Source of the DNA: Marinomonas sp. KMM3893
Lineage (GTDB): Bacteria; Pseudomonadota; Gammaproteobacteria; Pseudomonadales; Marinomonadaceae
Reading direction: 5' to 3'
Assembly: GCF_004352855.1 (NCBI RefSeq)
Contig: NZ_SJSC01000002.1
Span: forward strand, 677,718-741,717
Length of the DNA stretch: 64,000 nt
Part shown: positions 7,606 through 15,924 of the stretch, one piece after another
How positions within the stretch are numbered: position 1 is the stretch's first letter
Layout of the letters: every line of letters starts with the position of its first letter
Notes under the pieces: generated by a model
What the model was told of the DNA's origin: nothing
The model's database searches: none
What the model saw: only the letters and a program-made list of their open reading frames with translations
Translations under genes and position numbers: made by a program

Positions 7606-8919
7606 ATGGAATATTTGAAAAATGCGGTATCTGGTGCTGTCGTTGCGGATGAAGATGAAAAAATCCAAGCGGCAGTAAAAACCATGCTACATCGAATTCA
7701 AGAAGAGGGTGAAGAGGCTGTTAAAGCCTATGCTCTGCAGTTTGATAACTGGCAGGGGGAATTCATTCTCAGTGATGAAAAACGTCAGGCATTGATTGCC
7801 AGCGTTCCACAAAGTGTAAAAGACGATATTGATTTTGCCCACCGTCAAATTAAGCGTTTTGCTGAAGCTCAGCGTAATAGTTTGGTTTCTTTTGAAATTG
7901 AAACAGAGCCTGGCGTTCGCTTAGGGCAACGTGTTATTCCTGTTCAATGCGCTGGCTGTTATGTGCCAGGTGGCCGTTATGCCCATGCCGCTTCTGCGCT
8001 AATGAGTGTGGCGACGGCAAAAGCCGCTGGTGTGCCTTTTGTGGTGGCTTGTTCACCGCCACGTGGTGACAGTGTTAACCCCGCTGTGGTTTATGCGATG
8101 GACGTCGCAGGGGCGGATGTTATTCTCGAAATGGGTGGGGTCCATGCGGTTGCCACTATGGCGAAGGGCTTATTTACAGGGAAACCAGCCGACATTCTGG
8201 TAGGGCCTGGTAATGCCTATGTGGCAGAAGCAAAGCGCATGCTCTTTGGCTCTGTCGGCATTGATGTGTTTGCTGGACCAACGGAGTCCGCCATTATTGC
8301 CGACAAAACAGCGGACCCGATGACCATTGCTGTGGATCTTGTGTCACAGGCGGAACATGGAACTAACTCACCGGTTTGGCTATTTACCGACAGTCGTGAA
8401 ATTGGCGAGAAAGTCATTGAAATCATGCCTCATGTGATTGCAGACATGCCCAATGCGGATGTCTGTGAAGCGGCGTGGCGTGATCATGGTGTGGTGATTT
8501 TGGCTGATGATCGTGATGAATTGGTTCGTATTAGTGATGAATATGCCTGTGAGCATTTGCAGATTTTGGCGCAGGATCTCGATTGGTGGAAAAACAATCT
8601 GAATAATTATGGTTCTCTGTTTTTAGGGGAAGGCAGCACAGTGACCCAAGGTGATAAGTGTTCAGGCACTAATCATATTCTACCGACGAAAAAAGCCGCC
8701 CGTTACAGTGGTGGTCTAAACGTACAGAAGTTTATGAAAGTGCTGACCTATCAAGAGTTGGATGAAGAGGCTAACTTGGCGTTCAGTGGCGCAGGCTCAC
8801 GAATTTCTCGTACCGAAGGTATGGAAGGTCATGCCCGCGCTTGTGATTGGCGACTTCGTAAATTCTTCCCTGAAAAAGAGTGGGACTTCACTGTCTACGA
8901 TCAGAAGCGTTACGACTGA
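7606..8919 (+). CDS. hpsN: Sulfopropanediol 3-dehydrogenase (HpsN)-like, histidinol dehydrogenase family
   Basis: 437 residues of the HisD superfamily. HpsN oxidises (R)-2,3-dihydroxypropane-1-sulfonate (DHPS) to (R)-sulfolactate with NAD+. The four zinc ligands of HisD are retained (Gln248, His251, Asp350, His409), as is the catalytic Glu-His pair at 317-318 (ACEHLQIL). The substrate-facing segments differ from true HisD: CAGCYVPGGRYAHAAS, AEHGTNSPVW and TVTQGDKCSGTNHILPT match HpsN-type proteins as I recall them. It lies away from any histidine genes and shares a unit with an aminotransferase and a racemase. The start follows GAGAGGTG. Exact substrate is inferred, not proven. Confidence 0.82.
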   Translation: MEYLKNAVSGAVVADEDEKIQAAVKTMLHRIQEEGEEAVKAYALQFDNWQGEFILSDEKRQALIASVPQSVKDDIDFAHRQIKRFAEAQRNSLVSFEIETEPGVRLGQRVIPVQCAGCYVPGGRYAHAASALMSVATAKAAGVPFVVACSPPRGDSVNPAVVYAMDVAGADVILEMGGVHAVATMAKGLFTGKPADILVGPGNAYVAEAKRMLFGSVGIDVFAGPTESAIIADKTADPMTIAVDLVSQAEHGTNSPVWLFTDSREIGEKVIEIMPHVIADMPNADVCEAAWRDHGVVILADDRDELVRISDEYACEHLQILAQDLDWWKNNLNNYGSLFLGEGSTVTQGDKCSGTNHILPTKKAARYSGGLNVQKFMKVLTYQELDEEANLAFSGAGSRISRTEGMEGHARACDWRLRKFFPEKEWDFTVYDQKRYD

Positions 8920-8929
8920 GGAGTGGCTG

Positions 8930-10120
8930 GTGAAAGTATTCAATAAACCCTTTACTCAGCAGGAAGCGATCCCTGAAGAAGGCATTTCGGCGGCGCTTAA
9001 TGTGATGCGTTCAGGTCGATTGCATCGCTATAACACGCTTCCTGATGAAAAAAGCGAAACAGATTTATTAGAAATCGAGTTCGCGGAATATCAGGGCGTG
9101 CCTTATTGTTTGGCTTGCTCCTCTGGTGGCTACGCTCTGCATGTCGCAATGCGTGCCGCAGGCGTGCAATCTGGCGATAAGGTCTTGTGTAACGCTTTTA
9201 CGCTGGCACCTGTTCCAGGTTCTATTCATAACAGTGGCGCAGTGCCTGTGTTTGTCGATGTAGCGGATGATTATTGCATTGATTTAGAAGACCTTGAATC
9301 GAAGGCTGCCAGCTCGGGTGCTAAGTTTTTTATGCTCTCTCATATGCGCGGGCACTTGGCAGATATGGATCGTATTATGGCGATCTGTGAACGCTACCAT
9401 TTGTTTTTAATTGAAGATTGTGCCCATACCATGGGCGCCAGTTGGAATGGTAAGAAGAGCGGCACATTTGGCGATATTGCGTGTTTTAGTGCGCAAACAT
9501 ACAAGCATGTCAATTCTGGTGAAGGTGGCTTTTTAACCACTCGTCATAGTGATGTGATGGCACGCGCCATTATGTATTCTGGGTCTTATATGTTGTATGA
9601 GCGTCACTTTGCAGCACCGCCAAAAGAAGCCTTTGAGCAAATCCGATTTGATACGCCAAACTACAGTGGTCGCATGGACAATCTTCGTGCGGCTATTTTA
9701 CGACCTCAAATTGCGAACTTAGATGCCCAATGTGAGCGCTGGAGTTGTCGTTATCGTGTGATTGAAGCTATTTTGACGCCTTGTGCTGATATTTTGCTTC
9801 CTGAGCGGCCGGCCGCGGAAGCCTTTGTTGGTAGTTCCATTCAGTTTTCTTTGCCTTCATTCGGTGCTCCCCAAATGCTTGATGTCGTTAAGCGTTGTGG
9901 CGAGCGTGGGGTGGTGCTGAAGTGGTTTGGTGACGCCGAACCGAAAGATTACACGAGCCGTTATGACAGTTGGCGTTATCTTGAAGATATACCCAAGTTG
10001 CCTAAAACTGAGCAGATTCTGGCTTCCTTGTTGGACATGCGAATTCCATTGACCTTTAGTGAAGAGGATTGCGCCTTGATTGCTGAGATTATCGTTGAAG
10101 TAATAGGAGAGTGTGAATAA
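8930..10120 (+). CDS. DegT/DnrJ/EryC1/StrS family PLP-dependent aminotransferase
   Basis: 396 residues, fold-type I aminotransferase. The PLP-facing aspartate is Asp163 (LIEDCAH) and the Schiff-base lysine is Lys192 in TYKHVNSGEGG, where most sugar aminotransferases read TKNLTTGEGG. Family members usually aminate keto-sugars, but here the neighbours are a DHPS-dehydrogenase-like enzyme and a racemase, with no sugar-nucleotide gene. An amino- or keto-sulfonate substrate such as sulfopyruvate/cysteate or cysteinolate is therefore possible but unproven. GTG start at 8930, six bases after a GAGGAG that overlaps the upstream stop codon, indicating coupling. A longer in-frame extension inside hpsN is rejected. 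Confidence 0.85.
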   Translation: MKVFNKPFTQQEAIPEEGISAALNVMRSGRLHRYNTLPDEKSETDLLEIEFAEYQGVPYCLACSSGGYALHVAMRAAGVQSGDKVLCNAFTLAPVPGSIHNSGAVPVFVDVADDYCIDLEDLESKAASSGAKFFMLSHMRGHLADMDRIMAICERYHLFLIEDCAHTMGASWNGKKSGTFGDIACFSAQTYKHVNSGEGGFLTTRHSDVMARAIMYSGSYMLYERHFAAPPKEAFEQIRFDTPNYSGRMDNLRAAILRPQIANLDAQCERWSCRYRVIEAILTPCADILLPERPAAEAFVGSSIQFSLPSFGAPQMLDVVKRCGERGVVLKWFGDAEPKDYTSRYDSWRYLEDIPKLPKTEQILASLLDMRIPLTFSEEDCALIAEIIVEVIGECE

Positions 10121-10851
10121 TGGCGAAAGCAAGTGCGGGTAAAGAGAAGGTCGTCGGTGTTATTGGTGGCATGGGGCCTGAGGCAACAGTGGATTTAATG
10201 CAGCGCATTATTGACCTGACGCCGGCGGCCGATGATGTGGATCACATTCATGTGCTGGTAGACAATAACCCGAAAATCCCGTCTCGCATTAAAGCATTGA
10301 TTGAAGGTGGCGGAGAAGATCCTGCACCTTGTTTGATTGGTATGGCACAGGGGCTAGTGAAGCAAGGAGCGGACTTTTTGGTCATTCCTTGCAACACGGC
10401 TCACCATTATTACCCTCAAATCGCCGCCGCGGTTGATGTGCCTGTGTTTAATTTGATTGAACTGACTGCTGGGCATGCGAAAGCGATGAACCCTAATCTA
10501 ACGAAAGTGGGTTTATTAGCGTCTTCGGCGCTGCAAATTATTCATCTGTATGAGCCTTGGTGTGCCAAGTACGGTGCCGAGGTTCTTTATCCAGAGTCAC
10601 AAAAACAACAGCAGGTTATGGCTTTGATTCGCGCAGTAAAAGCGAAGCGGCAGACGCCAGAACAATTGCAAAATTACCAACAAGCTGCGGAAGATTTAGA
10701 AGCGCAAGGTGCTGAGTGTTTGGTGTTGGCGTGTACTGAATTGTCGGTAATTGGCGATCAGTTAAAAACGTCTCTGCCGGTATACGATGCCTCTGAGTTG
10801 TTGGCGCATGCGATTGTGCGTGAAGCGTTAGGTCTTGATGCAGAGGATTAA
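10120..10851 (+). CDS. Aspartate/glutamate racemase family protein
   Basis: 243 residues, PLP-independent racemase family. The two catalytic cysteines are Cys91 (IPCNTAHHYY) and Cys205 (LACTELS), with the N-terminal GVIGGMGPEAT phosphate-type loop of the YgeA/RacX group. The ATG overlaps the upstream stop by one base (TAATG), so it is coupled to the aminotransferase. Known members racemise Asp, Glu or broader amino acids. In this setting a plausible substrate is the amino acid made or used by the aminotransferase, for example D/L-cysteate, a close structural analogue of aspartate. That is inference. Confidence 0.88.
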   Translation: MAKASAGKEKVVGVIGGMGPEATVDLMQRIIDLTPAADDVDHIHVLVDNNPKIPSRIKALIEGGGEDPAPCLIGMAQGLVKQGADFLVIPCNTAHHYYPQIAAAVDVPVFNLIELTAGHAKAMNPNLTKVGLLASSALQIIHLYEPWCAKYGAEVLYPESQKQQQVMALIRAVKAKRQTPEQLQNYQQAAEDLEAQGAECLVLACTELSVIGDQLKTSLPVYDASELLAHAIVREALGLDAED

Positions 10852-10873
10852 GCTCTTTTTCTTTCTTGGTGTG

Positions 10874-10907
10874 ACGGTCGGTGCTTAGGGTGCTGGCCGT
10901 TTTTTTT
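10874..10907 (+). terminator. Intrinsic terminator after the racemase gene
   Basis: Stem ACGGTC / GGCCGT (one G-T pair) followed by seven T residues. It closes the three-gene hpsN unit. Confidence 0.75.
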
Positions 10908-11018
10908 GCTTTTCTTCTTTCGCCGTCATCGTCTTCGCCTATGATTTGTTCGTCGTTTGGCATTAAATAGGCAAGCAGTGAAGTGAAAAGTAAAAGTGAA
11001 ATTAACAGGAGAGGCGCA

Positions 11019-11330
11019 ATGTACTCGTTGGTGTTTTATGTTCCAGAAACGCATCTAGAGGCAGTGAAAACGGCGGTGTTTTTAGCTGGTGCTGGCTCAA
11101 TTGGCGATTACGATCAGTGTTGTTGGCAAGTGAAAGGCGAAGGGCAATTTCGACCTAACCTGAATGCAAACCCTTTTCTTGGTGAAGTGGGCGCGTTAGA
11201 AAAAGTAGAAGAGTATCGAGTGGAAATGGTGCTTAAGGATGACGTGAAAGCAGAAGTCACAAGGGCGCTGCTCAGTGCTCACCCTTATGAGGAAGTTGCT
11301 TATCACTTTATTCAGATACAGAGTCAATGA
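11019..11330 (+). CDS. NIF3/YqfO-like small protein (CutA-fold domain)
   Basis: 103 residues resembling the stand-alone YqfO/NIF3 inserted domain common in gammaproteobacteria, with the end motif SAHPYEEVAYHF that is typical of this group. Family function is unknown. The start at 11019 has a strong AGGAGAGG ribosome site; an in-frame ATG 36 bp upstream lacks one. The last 23 bp overlap the 3' end of the convergent Nudix gene. Confidence 0.85.
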   Translation: MYSLVFYVPETHLEAVKTAVFLAGAGSIGDYDQCCWQVKGEGQFRPNLNANPFLGEVGALEKVEEYRVEMVLKDDVKAEVTRALLSAHPYEEVAYHFIQIQSQ

Positions 11331-11853
11331 TCAGGGTGTCTTCATGGAAGCCATACTTTCCTGTTTTATGATCCTCAATAAAGAGCTCTAGTGTTTTCGT
11401 AACGCTAGAGAACGCCAACTCGTCCCAAGGAATATCAGACAGTTCAAACAGTGCGACTTCTGAGCTTTCTGATGTGGCGTGAAAATCATCCTTTTGCAAA
11501 TCGGCCAAATAAAATAAATGTATTTGATTGATATGAGGAATGCTGATCATGCTAAAAGCTTGTCGGCAAATGGCGTGAGAGCCGCTTTCTTCCAGTGTTT
11601 CTCTGAGGGCGCCTTCGCTTGTGGTTTCTTGGTTTTCCATGAACCCGGCTGGCAAAGTCCAATAGCCAAATCTCGGCTCTATGTTTCTGCGGCAAAGTAA
11701 TAGTTTGCCCTGGTACATAGGAATGGTGCCGGTTATTAGGCGCGGGTTGTCATAGTCAATGTGCTCACAATTCGGACAAACGGCACGAACTCGGTTGTCG
11801 TTTTCAGGAATAATCATGTCTACTGCGTGGCCGCATTGTGGGCAAAATCTCAT
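11308..11853 (-). CDS. Nudix hydrolase with N-terminal zinc ribbon
   Basis: 181 residues. A zinc ribbon (Cys4, Cys7, Cys26, Cys29) precedes the Nudix domain, whose box runs from Gly70 to Gly91 with RETLEESG at its core. The layout resembles the C-terminal part of NudC-type NADH/NAD-capped RNA pyrophosphatases but lacks their N-terminal domain and the SQPWPFPxS signature, so the substrate is unknown. The gene ends inside the convergent NIF3-like gene; upstream lies corB, 10 bp away and on the same strand. Confidence 0.88.
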   Translation of the reverse strand: MRFCPQCGHAVDMIIPENDNRVRAVCPNCEHIDYDNPRLITGTIPMYQGKLLLCRRNIEPRFGYWTLPAGFMENQETTSEGALRETLEESGSHAICRQAFSMISIPHINQIHLFYLADLQKDDFHATSESSEVALFELSDIPWDELAFSSVTKTLELFIEDHKTGKYGFHEDTLIIDSVSE

Positions 11854-11863
11854 GACGATGTCC

Positions 11864-13120
11864 TTAGTGTTTTAGCTTTAGTTTGGCGAACTTCACAACC
11901 TTGTCTTCAATCTCTTGGATCTCAATGAGGTAATGGCCTACTTGCAGACTAATTGGGTGCTCTGGGATGAATTCCAGTGTTTCAATGATGAGTCCGTTTA
12001 GCGTTTTTGGGCCATCGGTTGGCAGATGCCATTCAAGGGTTTTGTTAATGTCTCGAATGTGAGTGGAGCCGTCCACTTTGAATGAACCATCATCCAATGG
12101 CTGTATTTCGTCTTCTTCTTCTTGAGTTGGCGGCGTGAACTCCCCAACGATTTCTTCTAATACGTCTTCCAGCGCAGCAATACCTTGAACATCACCGTAT
12201 TCATCAACCACTATGCCCATTTGCTGGTGGTCTTTTTGGAAGTTCAATAGCACTGTGTTTAATGACGTACTTTCTGGAATGAAGTAAGGCTCAACGGTGG
12301 CTTTTAATAGCGCCGCTTTAGAGGGTGTTTGCTCGCGTAAGAAAACCGCCGCATGACGCGCGTGTAAAATACCAATGACTTTGTTTATTTCGCCGTTATA
12401 GACAGGCATGCGTGTATGGCGGCTTTGGCATATTTGTTCGATGATCTCTTCAATAGAGTCTTCAATGTCGATACCGACCACTTCATTTCGTGGGATCATG
12501 ATGTCTTCTACTGAGACTTTTTCTAAGTCCAAAATAGAGATCAGCATTTCTTGGTGAGCCGCAGGAATAAGGCCACTGGCTTCATTTACTACGGTTCTGA
12601 GTTCTTCGGAATCCAGCGTGTCATGATTGCGTTGTGAGGCATTGACGCCGACCAATCTTAGTAGCCCGTTTGACAGCATGTTAATAAAGAACACAGCGGG
12701 GTAAAAAACTTTGAGCAATACCGCCAGAATCCAAGAGGCAGGAAAGGCAATTTTCTCTGGATGGATGGCGGCCAGAGTTTTCGGCGTCACTTCAGCGAAG
12801 ATCAAGACGATCACCGTCAGTGCCGCTGTTGCAATCGCAACCCCAGCATCCCCCCAAATACGCACGGCAATAATAGTCGCAATGGCCGACGCTAGGATAT
12901 TAACGAAGTTATTTCCGATTAGGATCAAACCAATTAAGCGATCAGGTCTTTCTAATAACGTGCTGACCTTGATGGCAGAGCGGTTCTTGCTCTTTACCAA
13001 GTGCTTTAGTCGATATTTATTCAGCGATAACATGCCAGTTTCAGAACTGGAAAAGAACGCAGAAAGAAAGATAAGAGAAACCAGTATTCCACTAAGAATA
13101 CCTAAGGGAACATCGTTCAA
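11864..13120 (-). CDS. CorB/YfjD family membrane protein (CNNM domain, CBS pair, CorC_HlyC domain)
   Basis: 418 residues. The N-terminal DUF21/CNNM membrane domain (about 1-190) includes FFSSSETGMLSLNKYRLKHL, the family signature. A CBS pair (about 205-320) and a CorC_HlyC domain (about 335-415) follow. Relatives take part in Mg2+/Co2+ transport or resistance. The start is TTG, preceded by GAGG at a suitable distance; an ATG four bases further on is out of frame. The Nudix gene follows after 10 bp, so the two are probably one transcript. Confidence 0.9.
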   Translation of the reverse strand: MNDVPLGILSGILVSLIFLSAFFSSSETGMLSLNKYRLKHLVKSKNRSAIKVSTLLERPDRLIGLILIGNNFVNILASAIATIIAVRIWGDAGVAIATAALTVIVLIFAEVTPKTLAAIHPEKIAFPASWILAVLLKVFYPAVFFINMLSNGLLRLVGVNASQRNHDTLDSEELRTVVNEASGLIPAAHQEMLISILDLEKVSVEDIMIPRNEVVGIDIEDSIEEIIEQICQSRHTRMPVYNGEINKVIGILHARHAAVFLREQTPSKAALLKATVEPYFIPESTSLNTVLLNFQKDHQQMGIVVDEYGDVQGIAALEDVLEEIVGEFTPPTQEEEDEIQPLDDGSFKVDGSTHIRDINKTLEWHLPTDGPKTLNGLIIETLEFIPEHPISLQVGHYLIEIQEIEDKVVKFAKLKLKH

Positions 13121-13202
13121 AAAGGGATTGCCTCAACTGTTTAGATAAACGGATTATTAGTGCTTAAAAAGTCGCTGTCAAACGACTTTCATGCATCATG
13201 AA

Positions 13203-13970
13203 TTAATGGAGTAAAATTTGTAAGACAATCTTGCTACCAAAATAGGCAAGCATCAACAAAAAGAATCCGCTGATGGTCAGTTTAACCGCCAATTGGCCGC
13301 GCCAACCAGCAAAATGACGTCCTAACAAAAGCCCTGCAAACACAAACCAGGATGCGATAGTGAAAAATGTCTTATGCACAAGGTGCTGAGCAAACATATC
13401 TTCAATAAAGTAGAAGCCAGTTGCAATGGTTACGGTTAAAAGAATGAAGGCGGCCCAAATGAATTCGAACATCAGGCGCTCCAGTACTTGTAATGGTGGT
13501 ACTCGTAGCAGCTGTTTTAGGCGGTGGTGTTTGAGTTGGTACTCTTGGATTGCGAGCAGTATGCCGACGCCGCAGGCCGCGGTAAATAAACTATAAGCGA
13601 CCGACGCAATAAGGATGTGAACGCTGGTCCCCCACGATTCACTGTGCAGCTGTTTTAGGTTCCAAGGCTCAATGGCATTGAGTGCAATAATGATGGCGGT
13701 TAAAGGAAAGGCAATGGCAATGAGCAGTGATAAGTCTTTGTCTCTATTGCTTAACCAAAGAAAAGCATTACCAATAGCGGCAATCAATAACCCAATGGTA
13801 AGAAAGTTAAAACCATCTTGGCTAAATAATGTCTGGCTCAAAGACAGGGTGTGCAATGCTATCGCTGCGGCACCGAACAGTTGTGTTGAGCGGGCTTGAG
13901 GGCGGAAGTAGTAGGCTAAACTAGCCACTATACAAGCAAAACAAGCGAGCCAAAGCGATAATTGAGTCAT
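13203..13970 (-). CDS. ypjD: Inner-membrane protein YpjD, CcsA-like cytochrome c assembly family
   Basis: 255 residues, mostly hydrophobic, with about eight transmembrane helices. It belongs to the CcsA/CcmC-like family; the late HKTFFTIASWFVFAGLLLGRH segment carries one of the conserved histidines. YpjD commonly lies divergent from ffh in gammaproteobacteria, exactly as here, and with CorB/YfjD nearby. A haem-handling role is suggested by the family only. A weak or absent ribosome site makes the start slightly uncertain. Confidence 0.88.
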   Translation of the reverse strand: MTQLSLWLACFACIVASLAYYFRPQARSTQLFGAAAIALHTLSLSQTLFSQDGFNFLTIGLLIAAIGNAFLWLSNRDKDLSLLIAIAFPLTAIIIALNAIEPWNLKQLHSESWGTSVHILIASVAYSLFTAACGVGILLAIQEYQLKHHRLKQLLRVPPLQVLERLMFEFIWAAFILLTVTIATGFYFIEDMFAQHLVHKTFFTIASWFVFAGLLLGRHFAGWRGQLAVKLTISGFFLLMLAYFGSKIVLQILLH

Positions 13971-14022
13971 GAAACTAAAGGATCCATAGAGTAAAGGTAT
14001 AGGGTGACAATCATTTATCCGT

Positions 14023-14028
14023 TATAAT
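14023..14028 (+). promoter_or_regulatory. Possible -10 element of the ffh promoter
   Basis: An exact TATAAT hexamer 72 bp before the ffh start in the divergent ypjD-ffh spacer. No good -35 lies at 16-18 bp, so this rests on the -10 alone. Confidence 0.4.
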
Positions 14029-14100
14029 AGGGGGAATTTCACCTTGGATAAACCGTGAAAGTCGGTTTTTTCCATATAGGACAAAAAATTTGAGGGCAAT

Positions 14101-15483
14101 ATGTTCGACAATTTATCGAATCGCTTAACTTCCTCGCTTGATCGTATTCGAGGTCGCGCCAAATTAACAGAAGACAATATTAAAGATGTGCTTCGTGATG
14201 TGCGTATGGCACTTCTTGAAGCCGATGTTGCGCTGCCTGTTGTTAAGGATTTCATCGCCGCTGTCAAAGAGCGCGCGGTTGGAACCGAAGTTACAAAAAG
14301 CTTAAGCCCTGGCCAAGTTTTCTTAAAAATCGTTAAGCAAGAACTTGAAAAAGTCATGGGTGAAGCAAACGATGGGTTAAACCTTCGTGTGGCTCGTCCA
14401 GCGGTTATCTTGCTTGCTGGTCTGCAAGGGGCGGGTAAAACCACTTCGGCGGCGAAACTGGCGAAATACTTAACGGAGCGTGAGAAAAAATCCGTCTCGG
14501 TTGTCAGTGCGGATGTGTATCGTCCAGCGGCGATTAAACAGCTTGAGACGTTGGCGGGTGAAGTCGGCGTTGACTTTATTCCTAGTGATATTTCTCAAAA
14601 GCCAATCGACATCGCGAACAACGCGATCGATTATGCGCGTAAAGCACATAAAGATGTATTGATTGTCGATACGGCAGGCCGTTTGGCCATTGATGATGCC
14701 ATGATGGCAGAAATCAAAGCGCTTCATGGTGCGATTAATCCGATTGAAACCTTGTTCGTTGTCGATGCAATGACAGGTCAGGATGCGGCGAACACGGCGA
14801 AAGCGTTTGGTGATGTATTGCCTTTAACGGGTGTCATCCTAACCAAAACAGACGGTGATGCTCGCGGTGGTGCAGCACTATCGGTTCGTCACATTACCGG
14901 TAAGCCAATTAAGTTCTTGGGTGTGGGTGAAAAAACCGACGCGCTTGAACCTTTCCATCCAGATCGTTTGGCGTCTCGTATTCTTGGTATGGGCGACATG
15001 CTTTCCCTAATTGAGGAAGCTGAGCAAAAGATCGATAAAGAAAAAGCCGAGAAGCTTGCAGGCAAGCTGAAAAAAGGCAAAGGCTTCGATCTAGAAGATT
15101 TTAAAGAACAGCTTCAGCAAATGAAAAACATGGGCGGCATGAGTTCCATGTTAGATAAGCTTCCTGGAATGGGGCAGCTGGGCAATATTCAAGACAAGGT
15201 GAACGACAATATGTTCGTTCAAATGGAATCATTGATTAATTCAATGACGCCAGCGGAGCGTCGTAATCCGGATGTGATTAACGGTTCTCGTAAAAAACGT
15301 ATTAGCAAGGGTGCCGGTTTACAGATTCAAGATTTGAATCGTCTTTTGAAGCAGCATAAGCAAATGCAGAAGATGATGAAAAAAATGACGGCCAAAGGCG
15401 GAATGAAAAAAATGATGCGTGGTTTAGGTGGAATGATGCCGGGTGGTGGTATGCCAGGTGGCGGTGGATTCCCTAAGCTATAG
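14101..15483 (+). CDS. ffh: Signal recognition particle protein Ffh
   Basis: 460 residues. Ffh binds 4.5S RNA and the signal peptides of nascent inner-membrane proteins and docks with FtsY. The N domain (1-90) is followed by the GTPase G domain with P-loop GLQGAGKTT at 107-115, DTAGR and TKTDGDARGG. A methionine-rich M domain follows residue 325, with the RNA-binding RRNPDVINGSRKKRISKGAG segment. The last 30 residues are Met/Gly-rich. The rpsP-rimM-trmD-rplS cluster downstream is a conserved neighbour. Confidence 0.97.
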   Translation: MFDNLSNRLTSSLDRIRGRAKLTEDNIKDVLRDVRMALLEADVALPVVKDFIAAVKERAVGTEVTKSLSPGQVFLKIVKQELEKVMGEANDGLNLRVARPAVILLAGLQGAGKTTSAAKLAKYLTEREKKSVSVVSADVYRPAAIKQLETLAGEVGVDFIPSDISQKPIDIANNAIDYARKAHKDVLIVDTAGRLAIDDAMMAEIKALHGAINPIETLFVVDAMTGQDAANTAKAFGDVLPLTGVILTKTDGDARGGAALSVRHITGKPIKFLGVGEKTDALEPFHPDRLASRILGMGDMLSLIEEAEQKIDKEKAEKLAGKLKKGKGFDLEDFKEQLQQMKNMGGMSSMLDKLPGMGQLGNIQDKVNDNMFVQMESLINSMTPAERRNPDVINGSRKKRISKGAGLQIQDLNRLLKQHKQMQKMMKKMTAKGGMKKMMRGLGGMMPGGGMPGGGGFPKL

Positions 15484-15504
15484 CCGTATCTTGTTGTTTT
15501 TATT

Positions 15505-15531
15505 AACGGCAGTTAAAAAACTGTCGTTTTT
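15505..15531 (+). terminator. First terminator after ffh
   Basis: AACGGCAGTT / AACTGTCGTT stem (one G-T pair) with a 4-nt A loop and a following T run. Confidence 0.75.
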
Positions 15532-15538
15532 AATGTCT

Positions 15539-15565
15539 GGGCGAGCAATTCGCCCTTTTGTTTTT
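15539..15565 (+). terminator. Second, tandem terminator after ffh
   Basis: GGGCGA / TCGCCC stem with a 5-nt loop followed by TTTTGTTTTT. The T tract overlaps the region where the -35 of the rpsP promoter should lie. Confidence 0.75.
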
Positions 15566-15595
15566 CTGGTTAATCGACTAGAATATGCCGCCCTC
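15560..15595 (+). promoter_or_regulatory. Probable stringent-type promoter of the rpsP operon
   Basis: A TAGAAT -10 element at about 15579-15584 is followed by ATGCCGCCC, a GC-rich discriminator typical of ribosomal and tRNA promoters under ppGpp control. The -35 is a poor TTTGTT-like hexamer within the terminator T tract. It is placed about 75 bp before rpsP. Confidence 0.5.
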
Positions 15596-15660
15596 TTGTA
15601 GTATGAGTCAAAAATCGACTCGGCAAGAGGCGTTTCGTTAAGCAATAAGGAACCAATAAT

Positions 15661-15909
15661 ATGGTAACTATTCGTCTTTCTCGTGGTGGCTCTAAAAAGC
15701 GCCCATTCTATCATTTGAACGTGGCTGATAGCCGTCGTGCACGTGATGGTCGTTACATCGAGCGTTTGGGTTTCTTTAACCCTGTAGCTCGTGGTCAAGA
15801 AGAACGTCTACGCATCGATCTAGATCGCGTAAACCACTGGGTTAGCCAAGGCGCTCAACTTTCTGACCGTGCTGCGCAGCTTGTAAAAGATGCTAGCAAA
15901 AACGCTTAA
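15661..15909 (+). CDS. rpsP: 30S ribosomal protein bS16
   Basis: 82 residues, the usual length. It opens with [25 protein letters not shown], the bS16 signature, and is followed by rimM after 15 bp. It is the first gene of the rpsP-rimM-trmD-rplS operon, which couples ribosome assembly and tRNA modification. Confidence 0.97.
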   Translation: MVTIRLSRGGSKKRPFYHLNVADSRRARDGRYIERLGFFNPVARGQEERLRIDLDRVNHWVSQGAQLSDRAAQLVKDASKNA

Positions 15910-15924
15910 TACTGAGGTAATGCT

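Noticed and set aside
7606..8919. Histidinol dehydrogenase (HisD) as the product
   Set aside because: Zinc ligands and fold match HisD, but the substrate-loop segments and the neighbours (aminotransferase, racemase, no his genes) fit the HpsN branch better.
8762..8929. N-terminal extension of the aminotransferase into hpsN
   Set aside because: The GTG at 8930 has an ideal GAGGAG and gives a normal DegT N-terminus. The extension reads an out-of-frame part of hpsN.
15478..15798. A 106-codon frame opposite rpsP
   Set aside because: It lies antisense to a highly conserved ribosomal gene and has no recognisable protein features. It is a shadow frame.
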